Assembly (NCBI GenBank): GCA_016946835.1
Contig: JACVTC010000005.1
Location: 1,600,001-1,630,000 of the forward strand
Source of the DNA: Neocallimastix lanati (nom. inval.)
Lineage: Eukaryota > Neocallimastigomycota > Neocallimastigomycetes > Neocallimastigales > Neocallimastigaceae
Length of the DNA stretch: 30,000 bases
Reading direction: 5' to 3'
Shown: in pieces, positions 20,397-30,000 of the stretch
Position numbering within the stretch: the first letter of the stretch is position 1
Layout: each line of letters opens with the position of its first letter
Made by a program: the position numbers and the translations under genes
Notes under the pieces: generated by a model
The model's input: only the letters and a program-made list of their open reading frames with translations
Database searches by the model: none
Told to the model about the DNA's origin: nothing

Positions 20397-20404
20397 GATT
20401 GGCT
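20397..20404 (-). promoter_or_regulatory. CCAAT box
   Basis: AGCCAATC on the minus strand, an exact CCAAT core in a region otherwise almost devoid of C. It lies about 400 bp upstream of NHP2 and 590 bp upstream of ELP5. CCAAT is bound by the HAP/NF-Y complex in fungi; occupancy here is not shown. Confidence 0.4.
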
Positions 20405-20504
20405 AAAATTGATTTTTTTTTTATTGATTCGAATATATTTAAAAAAAAGTTTAAATATAAATAATTATTGATATATAATAAATAATAAAATAATAAATAA
20501 ATAA

Positions 20505-20571
<67 letters not shown>

Positions 20572-20600
20572 ATACATACATAAATAAATAAATAAATAAT
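20505..20600. repeat. (AAAT)n microsatellite
   Basis: More than 20 AAAT units with minor interruptions. Its reverse strand gives the spurious peptide YLFIYLFI. Confidence 0.9.
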
Positions 20601-20646
20601 AAATTATAATTTTATTCTTAATAATAGTAAAAAGAGGTTAATATAT

Positions 20647-20690
20647 ACATTTACATAATTGTAAATGTAAATGTAAATGTAAATGTAATT
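20647..20690. repeat. Palindrome plus GTAAAT tandem repeat upstream of NHP2
   Basis: ACATTTACA (20647-20655) is inverted as TGTAAATGT (20660-20668), and GTAAAT is repeated four times from 20661 with a variant fifth copy. It lies 120-160 bp upstream of the NHP2 start and could be a protein-binding cluster or simple repeat expansion. Confidence 0.5.
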
Positions 20691-20806
20691 TTTTTTTTTT
20701 TTTTTTTTTTAAAAATTTAATTTTATTTAATTTATAAATTTTTTTTTATTATTTTTTATTTTAAAAATAAAATTTATTTTATCAAATAAAATAATATAAA
20801 ATAAAG

Positions 20807-22062
20807 ATGGGAAAAGACGGAAAAGTTAAGAAGGAAAAGAAGTCAGATTCTGAAGATAACTATGAATCTCGTTTATCTGCCCTTAATGAAATCTCAAAAC
20901 CATTAGCTTCTAAAAAGTTAAACAAAAAATTATTAAAGACTGTCAGAAAAGGTAAAATATTAAGCATAATTTTTTAATTTTTTTTTTTTTTTTTTTTTAT
21001 CAGAAAAGAAAAAGGATAATAAAGTAGAAAATGTTATATATAATTTATTATTAGATTTTAAAAAGTGTAATATAATTTTTTAAAATATATTATAATTTAT
21101 AATATATATATATTATATATTTTTATATTTCTTTTTTATGTCAAATTCAATATTGATTGAAAAAAAAAAAAAAAAAAAAGAAAAATGTATACTAATCTAT
21201 AATGTATTATATTTTTATAATAAAATAAAGCTTCAAAGGCTAAGGATATTAAGCGTGGTGTTAAGGAAGTTGTTAAGGGATTAAGAAAGGGAAACAAGGG
21301 GTAATTATCAATTATTCCAATTAAAATGAAAAATAAAGTAAAAGAATTATAAATACGATAGGATAATAATGATATTAATAAAAAGAAAATTCAGAGAGGA
21401 TAACAATGAACTTATTTTATTTCAATATCAAAATATTTAAGTCAATGATAATAAAAATTTTTTTTGATATTTTATCAGAGTCTAATAAAAATCAATTAAA
21501 ATAATAATAATAATCAATTACATTAAAATAGACATGGACCTATACATATTTTTTAAATAAAATTTCAGATATACATTTCGAATAAGTAGATCAACAATTA
21601 TTAAACTTGCTTATTATTAAAAAGATATAATTTGTTAAAACAAAATGAATCGTTTTAATTAATATCATTGTTTTATAAAATAAATAAAATTAATATTAAT
21701 ATTAATGGATTATATTTAATTTTCTTAAATTTTTTTTATTAAAACATCAATAAATTAATTTTTAAAAACTAATAATACAATGTATATAATATAATATAAT
21801 TAAATATATTTTTGAATAAAACAGTTTAGTTATAATTGCTGGTGATATTTCTCCAATTGATGTTATTACACATGTTCCAATTCTTTGTGAAGAATCTGAT
21901 GTACCATATTGCTATGTTCCATCAAAGGAAGATCTTGGTACAGCTGGTTCTACCAAGCGTCCAACTTCATGCGTAATGATTGTCAAGAACAAGGATGCTG
22001 AATATAAGGATCTTTATGAAGAGTGTGTCAGCGAAGTCAAAGAAATGGAAGTTGAAGTTTAA
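20807..22062 (+). CDS. NHP2: H/ACA ribonucleoprotein subunit 2 (L7Ae family)
   Basis: Three exons (20807-20951, 21231-21300, 21825-22062) encode 150 residues, close to yeast Nhp2 (156). Nhp2 is a core protein of H/ACA snoRNPs, which guide rRNA pseudouridylation in the nucleolus. Residues 1-45 are a lysine-rich head. From about residue 48 the L7Ae/NHP2 domain begins: RGVKEVVKGLRKGNKG, then LVIIAGDISPIDVITHVPIL, DVPYCYVPSKEDLG and AGSTKRPTSCVMIV. The AGDISPIDVITHVP and TKRPTS motifs mark Nhp2 rather than Snu13 or ribosomal eL8. The start is the first ATG after an A-rich leader and matches the family N-terminus. Intron 2 is unusually long (524 bp). Divergently transcribed from ELP5. Confidence 0.95.
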
Positions 22063-22559
22063 AAATAAAGATAACAAAAAAAACCCAACCATTTAAAAAC
22101 CAACTTAAATTATCATTAAAATTAAATTATTATTTTTAGAATTAATTTTTTTTTTATACGCATAAAATAATTTTTATTTAACAATATTCTTTTTTTTTTT
22201 TTTTTTTTATAATTTATATTTTTAATCTATATATATTTACTAAAATATAATAAAAATAAAAAATAAATATATATTTAAATTTTAATTGTAAGAAATATAA
22301 GCTAATAAAGTACACTAATTTATTTAATTAAAAGAATTTTATTTTATTTTATTTTATTTTTATATTTAAATATTTATTTTATAACTATTTTTCCTTTACT
22401 TTTTTTTTTTTTTTTTTTTTGTTACTTATATAAATAGGAATAAATAATTTAATTTTAAAATTATATATATACTGCTCTATATATATTTTTATATTTAATA
22501 TTATTGAATTAGTTTTCTAAATAATTTTTTATTTCAAAAGGTCATATAATTTAAATATA

Positions 22560-22607
<48 letters not shown>

Positions 22608-23082
22608 CACTTTTTGTATTAATATTTTTAAAAAATTTTATTTAATGTGTAAATGTATTAAAGCTATCTTTTTTTTTTTTTTTTTTTTTTTTGTTTTTTT
22701 GAGGAACAATATATACTAAGAATATGATTTAAATGATATTTTAAAAATATTGAAAGATAGTAAAGTATTCATTGATTCAAACATTCAAAATTAATAAACA
22801 TTATTCATTTAAATATTAAATTTTATCTTCATACGTACAAAACGTTCTATAAATAAAAAACAAAAAATATTAAGAAATATTTTAAAGATTAATTTAGTGG
22901 AAATAATTTGATTTAATTGTTGTATTATTGATTTATATTAAAGTGAATGATTCAAGTATGTCACGTGATGCTATTAATGAAGTTTAAAAATAATTAAAAT
23001 TTAATACAAGAATAAAATAAAAAACAAAATAAAATCAAAACAAAAAAAATATATTTATATATGTTTTAACAATAAAAATAAA

Positions 23083-23113
<31 letters not shown>

Positions 23114-23525
23114 TAATAATTGAAATCTCAAAATAAAAGTTAAATTTCAAAATATCTTCATATAAAATTTTTCGAAATTTAATATTCAATATATAAATAA
23201 TAATAATAATAATAAATTAGAGAAAAGTTAATATTTCTTTTATTTTTTTCTATTGAGTACATTAAAATCTAAATATTCAATATTAAAACTTTTATTATTA
23301 TTATTAAAATTAACTATTATTGTTATCTTTTATTGTAAGTTAATAAAAAAAAAGATTAATAAAAAAAGTATATATATATATTTATAATTAATATTGTATA
23401 AAATATAAATATGAAAGAAAAGTGTATTAATTTTTAATTTATTTATTTATTTATATACAATTTAAAATTTCTAATTTCATTTTAGGTTTTTATTTATATA
23501 TACAATAAAAATTCATAACATACCT

Positions 23526-23557
<32 letters not shown>

Positions 23558-23664
23558 CAAAACAAAACAAAGCAAAACAAGATATTTCAATTTATTTATT
23601 TTTTTGTATAAGTAAATTTCTATTTTGTAGAAGTAATTATAAATTTAAAAAAAGGAAACTAACA

Positions 23665-23704
<40 letters not shown>

Positions 23705-23946
23705 TTAAAAAAAATTTTTTTTTTTTATAATTCATAATAAAGTATACCATATAAATAAATTTATATATATTTTTTTTATAAAAAAAAATAAAATAAAATA
23801 AAGACAAGAACGAATAAATAAACAACCAAATAAATAAATAAATAAATAAATAAAACATATTTGAAAAAATTTTTAAAGGATAAATTCAATAATAAATATT
23901 ATTTTTTTTGTTTTGATTTTTCAATATAAATTTTAACTGTAAAATC
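22063..23946. other. Intergenic region, no gene recognised
   Basis: AT-rich with T-runs over 20 bases (for example about 22577-22607). At 22949-22987 a short frame after TTAAAG reads NDSSMSRDAINEV and then TAA, which could be a tiny exon or an upstream ORF of the next gene; it is too short to call. A (TTA)n run lies near 23670-23705 and (AATA)n near 23826-23853. Confidence 0.5.
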
Positions 23947-24563
23947 ATGTCTTACCAAAATAATAAATACATGAATGGACCAGTGAGTCCACATACAAGT
24001 AACAATCAATTGAATCCACATCAAAATAGTAATTCAAAAAGTCCTTCACCTACAAATCAATATATGAATAATGGTCCATATATGAATAATGGTCCAGTTA
24101 GTCCTAATAAATATCCTAGTAATGGTCCAGTGAGTCCAAACAAATATCCCAATAATGGTAATAATTATTTTCCATCTCCACAATATCAAGGAAGATTGAA
24201 TCCAAATCCTCCACAAAATAAACAAAAATTTTATCCTTTCCAACCACCTAGAATTTCATCTCAAGGACAAGGAAAATCATCTTATCATAACAATTATCAA
24301 AATATGAATTCACCACAACCAGGATATCAAAATCTAAATTCTTCACCACAACCCGGTTATCAAAATCTAAATTCTTCGCCACAACCCAGTTATCAAAATA
24401 TTAATTCGCCACATTCTAGCTATCAAAATTCACCACAAAGTAATTATCAAAATATGAGTCATGGTTCACCATCTTCACAAGGACAAAATAAAGGTATTCA
24501 TATTTATAATAATAATATTATTATATTTAATACTTTTTATTATAAAAAACAAACAAAACAAAC

Positions 24564-24599
<36 letters not shown>

Positions 24600-26565
24600 T
24601 ATTAATATAAATAAATAAAGATTTTATTTAAGTTTAAAATAAATAATTATTTATAATAAATTTCAATGGATTTTTTTTAATTTTATTTATTTATTTTTAT
24701 TTTTACTTTATTTTTTATTTTATTTAATTTTTAATTTAAAATTTTAAATTATATGTATACATTTTAAACGAAATTTAATATTTTGAAATTTTAATAATAA
24801 TTAATAAACAAACGAAATATTAATATTAATTATATAAATATGTATTTTTACTTTTTATAAATAATAAATTTATATAACTATAAATATATTATATAATGTA
24901 TATACTATATATATATATTTTATTTATTTATTTTTTTTATTATTCAATTATTAATATTGTAAAACAATAGACAATGAAATTACAAAACTTCAAGAAAAAT
25001 TAAAAGAAGCATTAAAAATCAATAATATGGCTACTGTACAAATCAATCAGTTAAATCAAAAAGTAGCAAAATATGATGAATTAAAGAAAAAGTATGAAGC
25101 AGCTAAGAAAGAAAACACTGAACTTATTGAAAAAATGGAATCACAACAAATTACTTTTACCAATAAAAATGCTTTTATTGAACAAAAATTAGAAGAATCA
25201 AAAGAAAATTTAATGTCCCTTCTTGACGTTAAAATTGAATTAGATCAATCTAAAAATAATATTGAAAGTTTAAAGAATGCATTAAAGAAGAGTACTGAAA
25301 AAATGAAGGAATTAAAGGACAATATGAGTCAAATTCAACAAGAAAAGGAAGATAAGGAAAGAAAAATTGAAGAATTAAATAATGAATTAAAGAAAACTGT
25401 TGAAGATCATACTCAAGAATTAAATAAACAAAAGTCCGAAAAAGATCAAGAAATTGATGACTATAAAAATGAAATTGAGAACTATAAAAATCAAATTAAG
25501 GATCAGCTTTCTAAGATAAAATCATTAGAAGATCTCATTAAGGAACAAGAGGATCAAATTGAAGTTTATAAACTTTCAGAAGGTGATTTCTCTAACTTAA
25601 AGAAGGAATTTGACCAAAATTTAGCTCAATTTGAAATTAAAGATAAGAGTATTGAAGAAAAAACAAAACAATTAAATGAAAGTTTAGCTGAGATTGAAAA
25701 TTTAAGAAAGGTAATTATTGAGAAGGATGAAGCCATTAATTCCTATAAGAAAAATGCCGTTGAAAATGATTATTTGAAAGGAGTTCTTGAAAAGAAAGAT
25801 TCTGAAATGAATGATATAGTGAAAAAAGCAGAAGATCTTGAAGCTGCTAAACAAAATTCATTAAATGATTTTGAGGAGGAAAGAAAGAAAACTCAAGAAA
25901 AAATTGAAGCCTTAGAAAAGCAAAATGAAGAATTACAACGTGAAAAGGAGGAACAACAACAAATCATACAAAATTGTCGTAATGAAACCGAAAAAAAGGT
26001 GAAAGAAGTAGAAACCATGGAGAAGACTCTCTCCGAAACCCAAGAACAATTAGAAAAAGAAAAGAAAACTGTTCTCTCTATACAATCCGAGTATAATAAT
26101 TGTCAAGGAATGTATAATCAAGCTATGATTGCTATTAAAAAGTTGGAAGATACCCAAATTATGCTTCAAAAACAATTGGAAGGTAGTAAATTAAAGAATG
26201 AAGAAATAGCCAAGAATTATGAAGAAAGTCAAAATATTCTTCAACAAAAAAATAATGAAAAGCAAATACTTACCCAACAAACAGAAGAATCCATTGCTGC
26301 CAAGGAAGAGGAACTTCGTAGAATGAAGGATGAATTTATTGAAAGCATGGAAGGTCTAAAGGCTCAATACGTTGAAGTGAAAGTATATAATGATTTCTTA
26401 AGAAAAGAAATTAGAAAGTTGAAGGGTATCCCTGAAGATATTTTAACAGAAGAGATTGAAAATGAAGAATTGACTGCTAATAAAGATCTCTACAAACAAA
26501 TTGAAAATCAACGTATTCAAATTGAAAATCTTAAGGAACAACTTGAATTATCTTTAAAATTATAA
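23947..26565 (+). CDS. Long coiled-coil protein with Asn/Pro/Ser/Gln-rich head
   Basis: Two exons, 23947-24493 and 24971-26565, join through a 477-bp GTATTC..ATAG intron in phase 1 to give 713 residues. Residues 1-182 are low-complexity and disordered-looking, with repeated NGPVSPNKYP and PGYQNLNSSPQ motifs. From about residue 185 almost to the end is a continuous heptad-type coiled coil rich in Glu, Lys, Gln and Asn (for example EKEDKERKIEELNNELKK), lacking Pro and nearly lacking Gly for over 500 residues. No motor, kinase or membrane domain is seen. The architecture suits a cytoskeletal tether, vesicle-trafficking or septum/spindle scaffold, but the family cannot be named from this pattern. 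The second exon alone looks like a 512-residue ORF starting at 25027; the upstream exon makes the longer model better, because the coil frame is open from the acceptor. Confidence 0.85.
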
Positions 26566-26888
26566 ATAAATAAATTAATAAATAAATAAATATATACAAA
26601 AAAAAAAATTATCTATTGAAAAAATAAACAAAAAAAAAAAAAATATATATATATATATATAGTATATTAATAATAATAATAATAAAAATAATAATACTAT
26701 TAAAAAATAATAATAAAAAAAAAATAAATAAGTAAATAAAAATAAAAATAAAAATAACAAAGGCAATTATACTAAAAAATAAATAAAAATATTAATAAAA
26801 TATATTAAATATATATATATAAGCAACTTTTAAAAATTATTCAATAAAAATATCATATATATATAATATAAATAAATAAATAAAATCT

Positions 26889-26939
<51 letters not shown>

Positions 26940-27426
26940 AAATATAATAATAATAATAATAAATTATAACATATTGTTAAAAATAAAAATGCATGTAATA
27001 ACTATTCTTTTATAAATAACTAATAAAAAAAAATAATATATACATATATTTTTTTATACATTTTTATATATAAATAATAATAGTAATAATAATTGTAATA
27101 ATAATTTTAATGGGTATATATATAATATAAAATAAATATTTTAAAAAATTTTTTTTATTAAGAATATAAATAAAATTATAATAATAAAAAAAAAGAGAGA
27201 GAGAGAAAGTATTATATAAACAACAACTATTTAAAAGAAAATTTATTTTATTTTATTTTATTTTTAATCATCCACAAAATATTTAATAAAAAATATATAT
27301 ATATATATATATATATTTTTATCAAAGGAACTCTTAAACCCATTTTTACAAATTTATTAATTAATATTTTAATTATGTTTTATTTCTAAAAAAAAAAAAA
27401 AAAGAAAAATTAAGGCTGTAAGTCTT

Positions 27427-27470
<44 letters not shown>

Positions 27471-28285
27471 AATGTTCCACCTTTATATCAATACTAAAAA
27501 AAAATTATTTCTTTTTTATTATTATAAATAATTTTATATCTATATATATATTAAACATTTATATTTATTTTATAATTTTTTTTTTCTTTTTTTTTTTTTC
27601 CTTTATCTTTTGACAATAAAATATTTCATGAAATTATCTTTTCACACTTTTAATTTATTTTTATATAATTTTAGCTCATTTTTCGATAATTATACTTTTT
27701 TTTTTTTTGATGATTTTTTTTTAAATATTATTTTAATTATTTTATTTAAAAAAAAAAAAATTTTTAATAATTTTTTTAAAATTATCAATTATTTGATTGG
27801 ATAATTTGAAATTTGTAGTATATTATAATAAATGTATCATAATATTATTAATTTAATTTGAATGTATTGTATTTCTATTTTTTTTTTTTTTTTTTTTTTA
27901 ATATCAAACAAAAAGAAAAATTTATTTTTATATATTTTTCTTTTATTTTGAAAAAATCAGTTATTAATAAGTTTATAATTGAATTTAAAGTAAAAAAAAA
28001 AAAAAAAAAAAAAATAGAAATTTTTAATTGAAATTTTATTTTATAGAAAAATAATATTAACATTAATATTATTTTTTTTTTTAAGAAAGAATAAAATAAA
28101 ATTTTAAAATATTTTAAGGTTATATTACTTTTTTGTCAATTTAATATAATTTCTATTTTTTTTTTTTTCAGTGGAGTTACAAATACAAACTATCTTAATT
28201 ATACATAAAAAATTATATATATACGAATACATACTTTTATCTTTTATTCTATTTTAATATCTATTAAATTGAAAATATAAATAAA
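26566..28285. other. Intergenic region, no gene
   Basis: Low-complexity A/T DNA with several very long homopolymers (A-run near 26905-26937 directly after a T-run, T-run near 27429-27466) and AT dinucleotide stretches. Short ORFs on both strands are poly-Phe/Lys/Ile artefacts. A strong 3' splice-site-like TTTTTTTTTCAG ends at 28171, 115 bp upstream of the next start codon, and could close a 5'-UTR intron. Confidence 0.6.
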
Positions 28286-28898
28286 ATGATTTTCGATATT
28301 GATAAAGTTGAGGTAAAAATATAATTAAAGAATCAATAGAAATAATAATAAAAAATATATTTTTTTTTTTTTTGTTTTTTTATCTATTTTTATTTTATTT
28401 TATATATATATATATATATTAAATGAATCTATTAAAGCTATTAACAATTAATTCAGTTCACCATATTATATCAGGAATTATTTTGATAATAACAACATAA
28501 AAAATTATCTTAATTAATATAAATATATATATACATATATTTATTTTTTTTTTTTAAAAAATAAAAGACAAAAATTTTATAAAATTATAAAATGAAATCA
28601 ATATTTATATATAAAAATAGACAATATTTTTTTATACATGTTTTTGTTAATTTTTTTAACATAAAATAAATTATTTAACTAATTTAAAAATAAAAAATAA
28701 GAAGACAAATAATAATATAAAAATAAATTTTCCTTAAAAAAAAGAAAAGCAAAATAGTATAATTTATTTCTAATTATTTTTGATTATAAAAAGTATTATT
28801 GTACATATATTAGAAATTTTTTAAAAAATATTCAATGAAATCTACTCTAAAAATAATCAAATATTGAGGATTATGAAATTTTAAAATTATGTCCTTAA

Positions 28899-28962
<64 letters not shown>

Positions 28963-29435
28963 TCACTTATAGTAAAAGATTATATTGCTTAGCAAATTTA
29001 TTATTTTAAATATTGAGACAAACAATATAATTTTTTAATTATTTTTATTCTTATTAATATTATTTCTTTTTTTTTTTTTTTTTTCTTTTCTTTATATTTA
29101 CGTGGAGTAAGAAAATATAACTAATTATTTTAATTAATATACATTTCATAGGAACGTATCAGCAGTCACAATTCTTTTTTCGATGAACTTATTGATTTAA
29201 TACCTGCTTCCTATTATTTACCAAAGGATAGTTCTGTGGAGGTAATTATTTATATTAATATTATCAAATAAAAAAAAGAAAACTCTAATTATAAAATGGA
29301 AAAAAAAAGACATAAAATTTTAATTTAATATTTATATTAATCTTTATATATTTTAAATATTTTAAATTCTCTTTTCTTTTTTTTCTTACTTTTTTTCATT
29401 TCTTTTAATCTTTAATTTAAATATTAAAAATAAAA

Positions 29436-29469
<34 letters not shown>

Positions 29470-29882
29470 ATGAAAAATATTATCATAATACTAAGAAAGT
29501 AGCTGCTTCTTCAAAAGTTGATGCAAAGGAAATAAGAAAAGCTAAAAAGGCAAAGGTATAATATATATAATTTATATCATATATTACATAAATTGAATAT
29601 GCTTATTATTAATAATATTTAATTAAATTTATTATGATATATATATATATATATATCAAATAATAAAAAATGACATGTTCAAATATAATTGTATTTTCTA
29701 TTTTATTAAAAACAAAAAAATTTTTTTTTTCTTTTTTTTTACTTTTTTTTAATAGTTTGATCCAAATAATGTTAAGAGTGTTCAAACTTTACAAGAAGAA
29801 AAAAAAATGAAAGAAGAGGAAGAAAATGAAATTGAGAATGAAAATGAAGAAGAATCCGGTGATGAAAATGAAATGAATCATG
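28286..29882 (+). CDS. RRP14: SURF6/Rrp14 ribosome-biogenesis protein, N-terminal part
   Basis: Four exons (28286-28312, 29152-29241, 29469-29555, 29756-29882) are in frame, and the last ends at a GTAATT donor, so the gene continues beyond the window. The 110 residues seen match the Rrp14 N-terminal domain: NSFFDELIDLIPASYYLPKD, then NEKYYHNTKK, a basic stretch KEIRKAKKAK, FDPNNVKSVQTLQEEKK and an acidic Glu/Asn tract. The conserved F-D-x-L-I-x-L-I-P-A-x-Y-Y core is the signature of the N-terminal Rrp14/SURF6 domain. The family works in the nucleolus in large-subunit rRNA processing. The C-terminal SURF6 domain is expected to the right. The first exon is only nine codons and the first intron is 839 bp, the longest in the window; that start is the least certain part. 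Confidence 0.85.
28313..29151 (+). other. Long first intron of the SURF6/Rrp14 gene
   Basis: Bounded by GTAAAA and ATAG; phase 0 at both ends. AT-rich with a T-run over 40 bases (28919-28961). No second coding frame is seen inside. Confidence 0.6.
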
Positions 29883-30000
29883 GTAATTTTTATGATATAA
29901 AAATGTTATTTTATGGAAATAATAATAATAATAATTGCAATATAAAAGTTTTAAAATATATTATTTATAAATAGAAATTATACTAATACTTCTTTTTATA

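Larger units (their letters stand above)
19809..20806. promoter_or_regulatory. Shared ELP5/NHP2 divergent promoter region
   Basis: About 1 kb separates the two divergent start codons. It contains a CCAAT-box sequence on the minus strand (AGCCAATC, plus positions 20397-20404), a GTAAAT repeat, an AAAT microsatellite and T-rich tracts near the NHP2 start. A shared or bidirectional promoter is inference from layout. Confidence 0.45.

Noticed and set aside
20386-20577. YLFI-repeat ORF
   Set aside because: Translation of an AAAT microsatellite.
22949-22987. Tiny exon or upstream ORF reading NDSSMSRDAINEV
   Set aside because: Only 13 codons, with no partner exon found in phase; cannot be told from chance.
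27425-28063. Short Phe/Ile/Lys-rich ORFs on both strands
   Set aside because: Translations of poly-A/T runs in intergenic DNA; composition identical to non-coding spacer.

Overview
The window looks like nuclear DNA from a very AT-rich eukaryote. Intergenic DNA and introns are almost pure A/T with many homopolymer runs, some over 40 bases. Genes are islands of higher GC, split by short AT-rich GT..AG introns. The density of introns, the 1-2 kb gene spacing, the use of TAA/TAG as ordinary stops and the fungal-type Elp5, Nhp2 and Rrp14 proteins suggest an anaerobic gut fungus (Neocallimastigomycota). That assignment is inference (about 0.7); a dictyostelid-like amoeba is the main alternative.

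Region 1 (1-9.4 kb) holds a degenerate tandem array. Two ~3 kb units each carry a minus-strand gene for a secreted, glycine-rich protein built of ~17-residue repeats. The first gene (1686-2558) has an in-frame nonsense codon 58 codons before the tail shared with its paralogue; the second (5107-5964) is intact. Two further units (7.1-8.7 kb and 8.7-9.3 kb) keep the flanks but have lost the gene through different internal deletions. A group of hairpins, two sharing a nearly identical loop, precedes the array.

Region 2 (8.7-11.2 kb) holds mobile DNA. Two 303-bp non-autonomous elements lie in opposite orientation, each with exact 9-bp target-site duplications and 15-bp subterminal repeats, as in Mutator-like MITEs. 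One sits in the last array unit, and its empty site survives in the neighbouring unit. The other sits in a GC-richer island with a decayed coding-like frame. A third, diverged relic follows.

Region 3 (11.2-17.5 kb) has a poorly resolved minus-strand hypothetical gene and a six-exon plus-strand gene for a small four-helix voltage-sensor-only membrane protein, including a 17-nt microexon.

Region 4 (17.5-30 kb) is conserved housekeeping: ELP5 (eight exons, minus) divergent from NHP2 (three exons, plus), then a two-exon gene for a 713-residue protein with an Asn/Pro/Ser/Gln-rich head and a long coiled coil, then the 5' part of a SURF6/Rrp14 gene running off the right edge. NHP2 and SURF6/Rrp14 both act in nucleolar ribosome biogenesis, and Elp5 acts in tRNA wobble-uridine modification. 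Exon models were assembled by hand from reading-frame phase and GT..AG boundaries.
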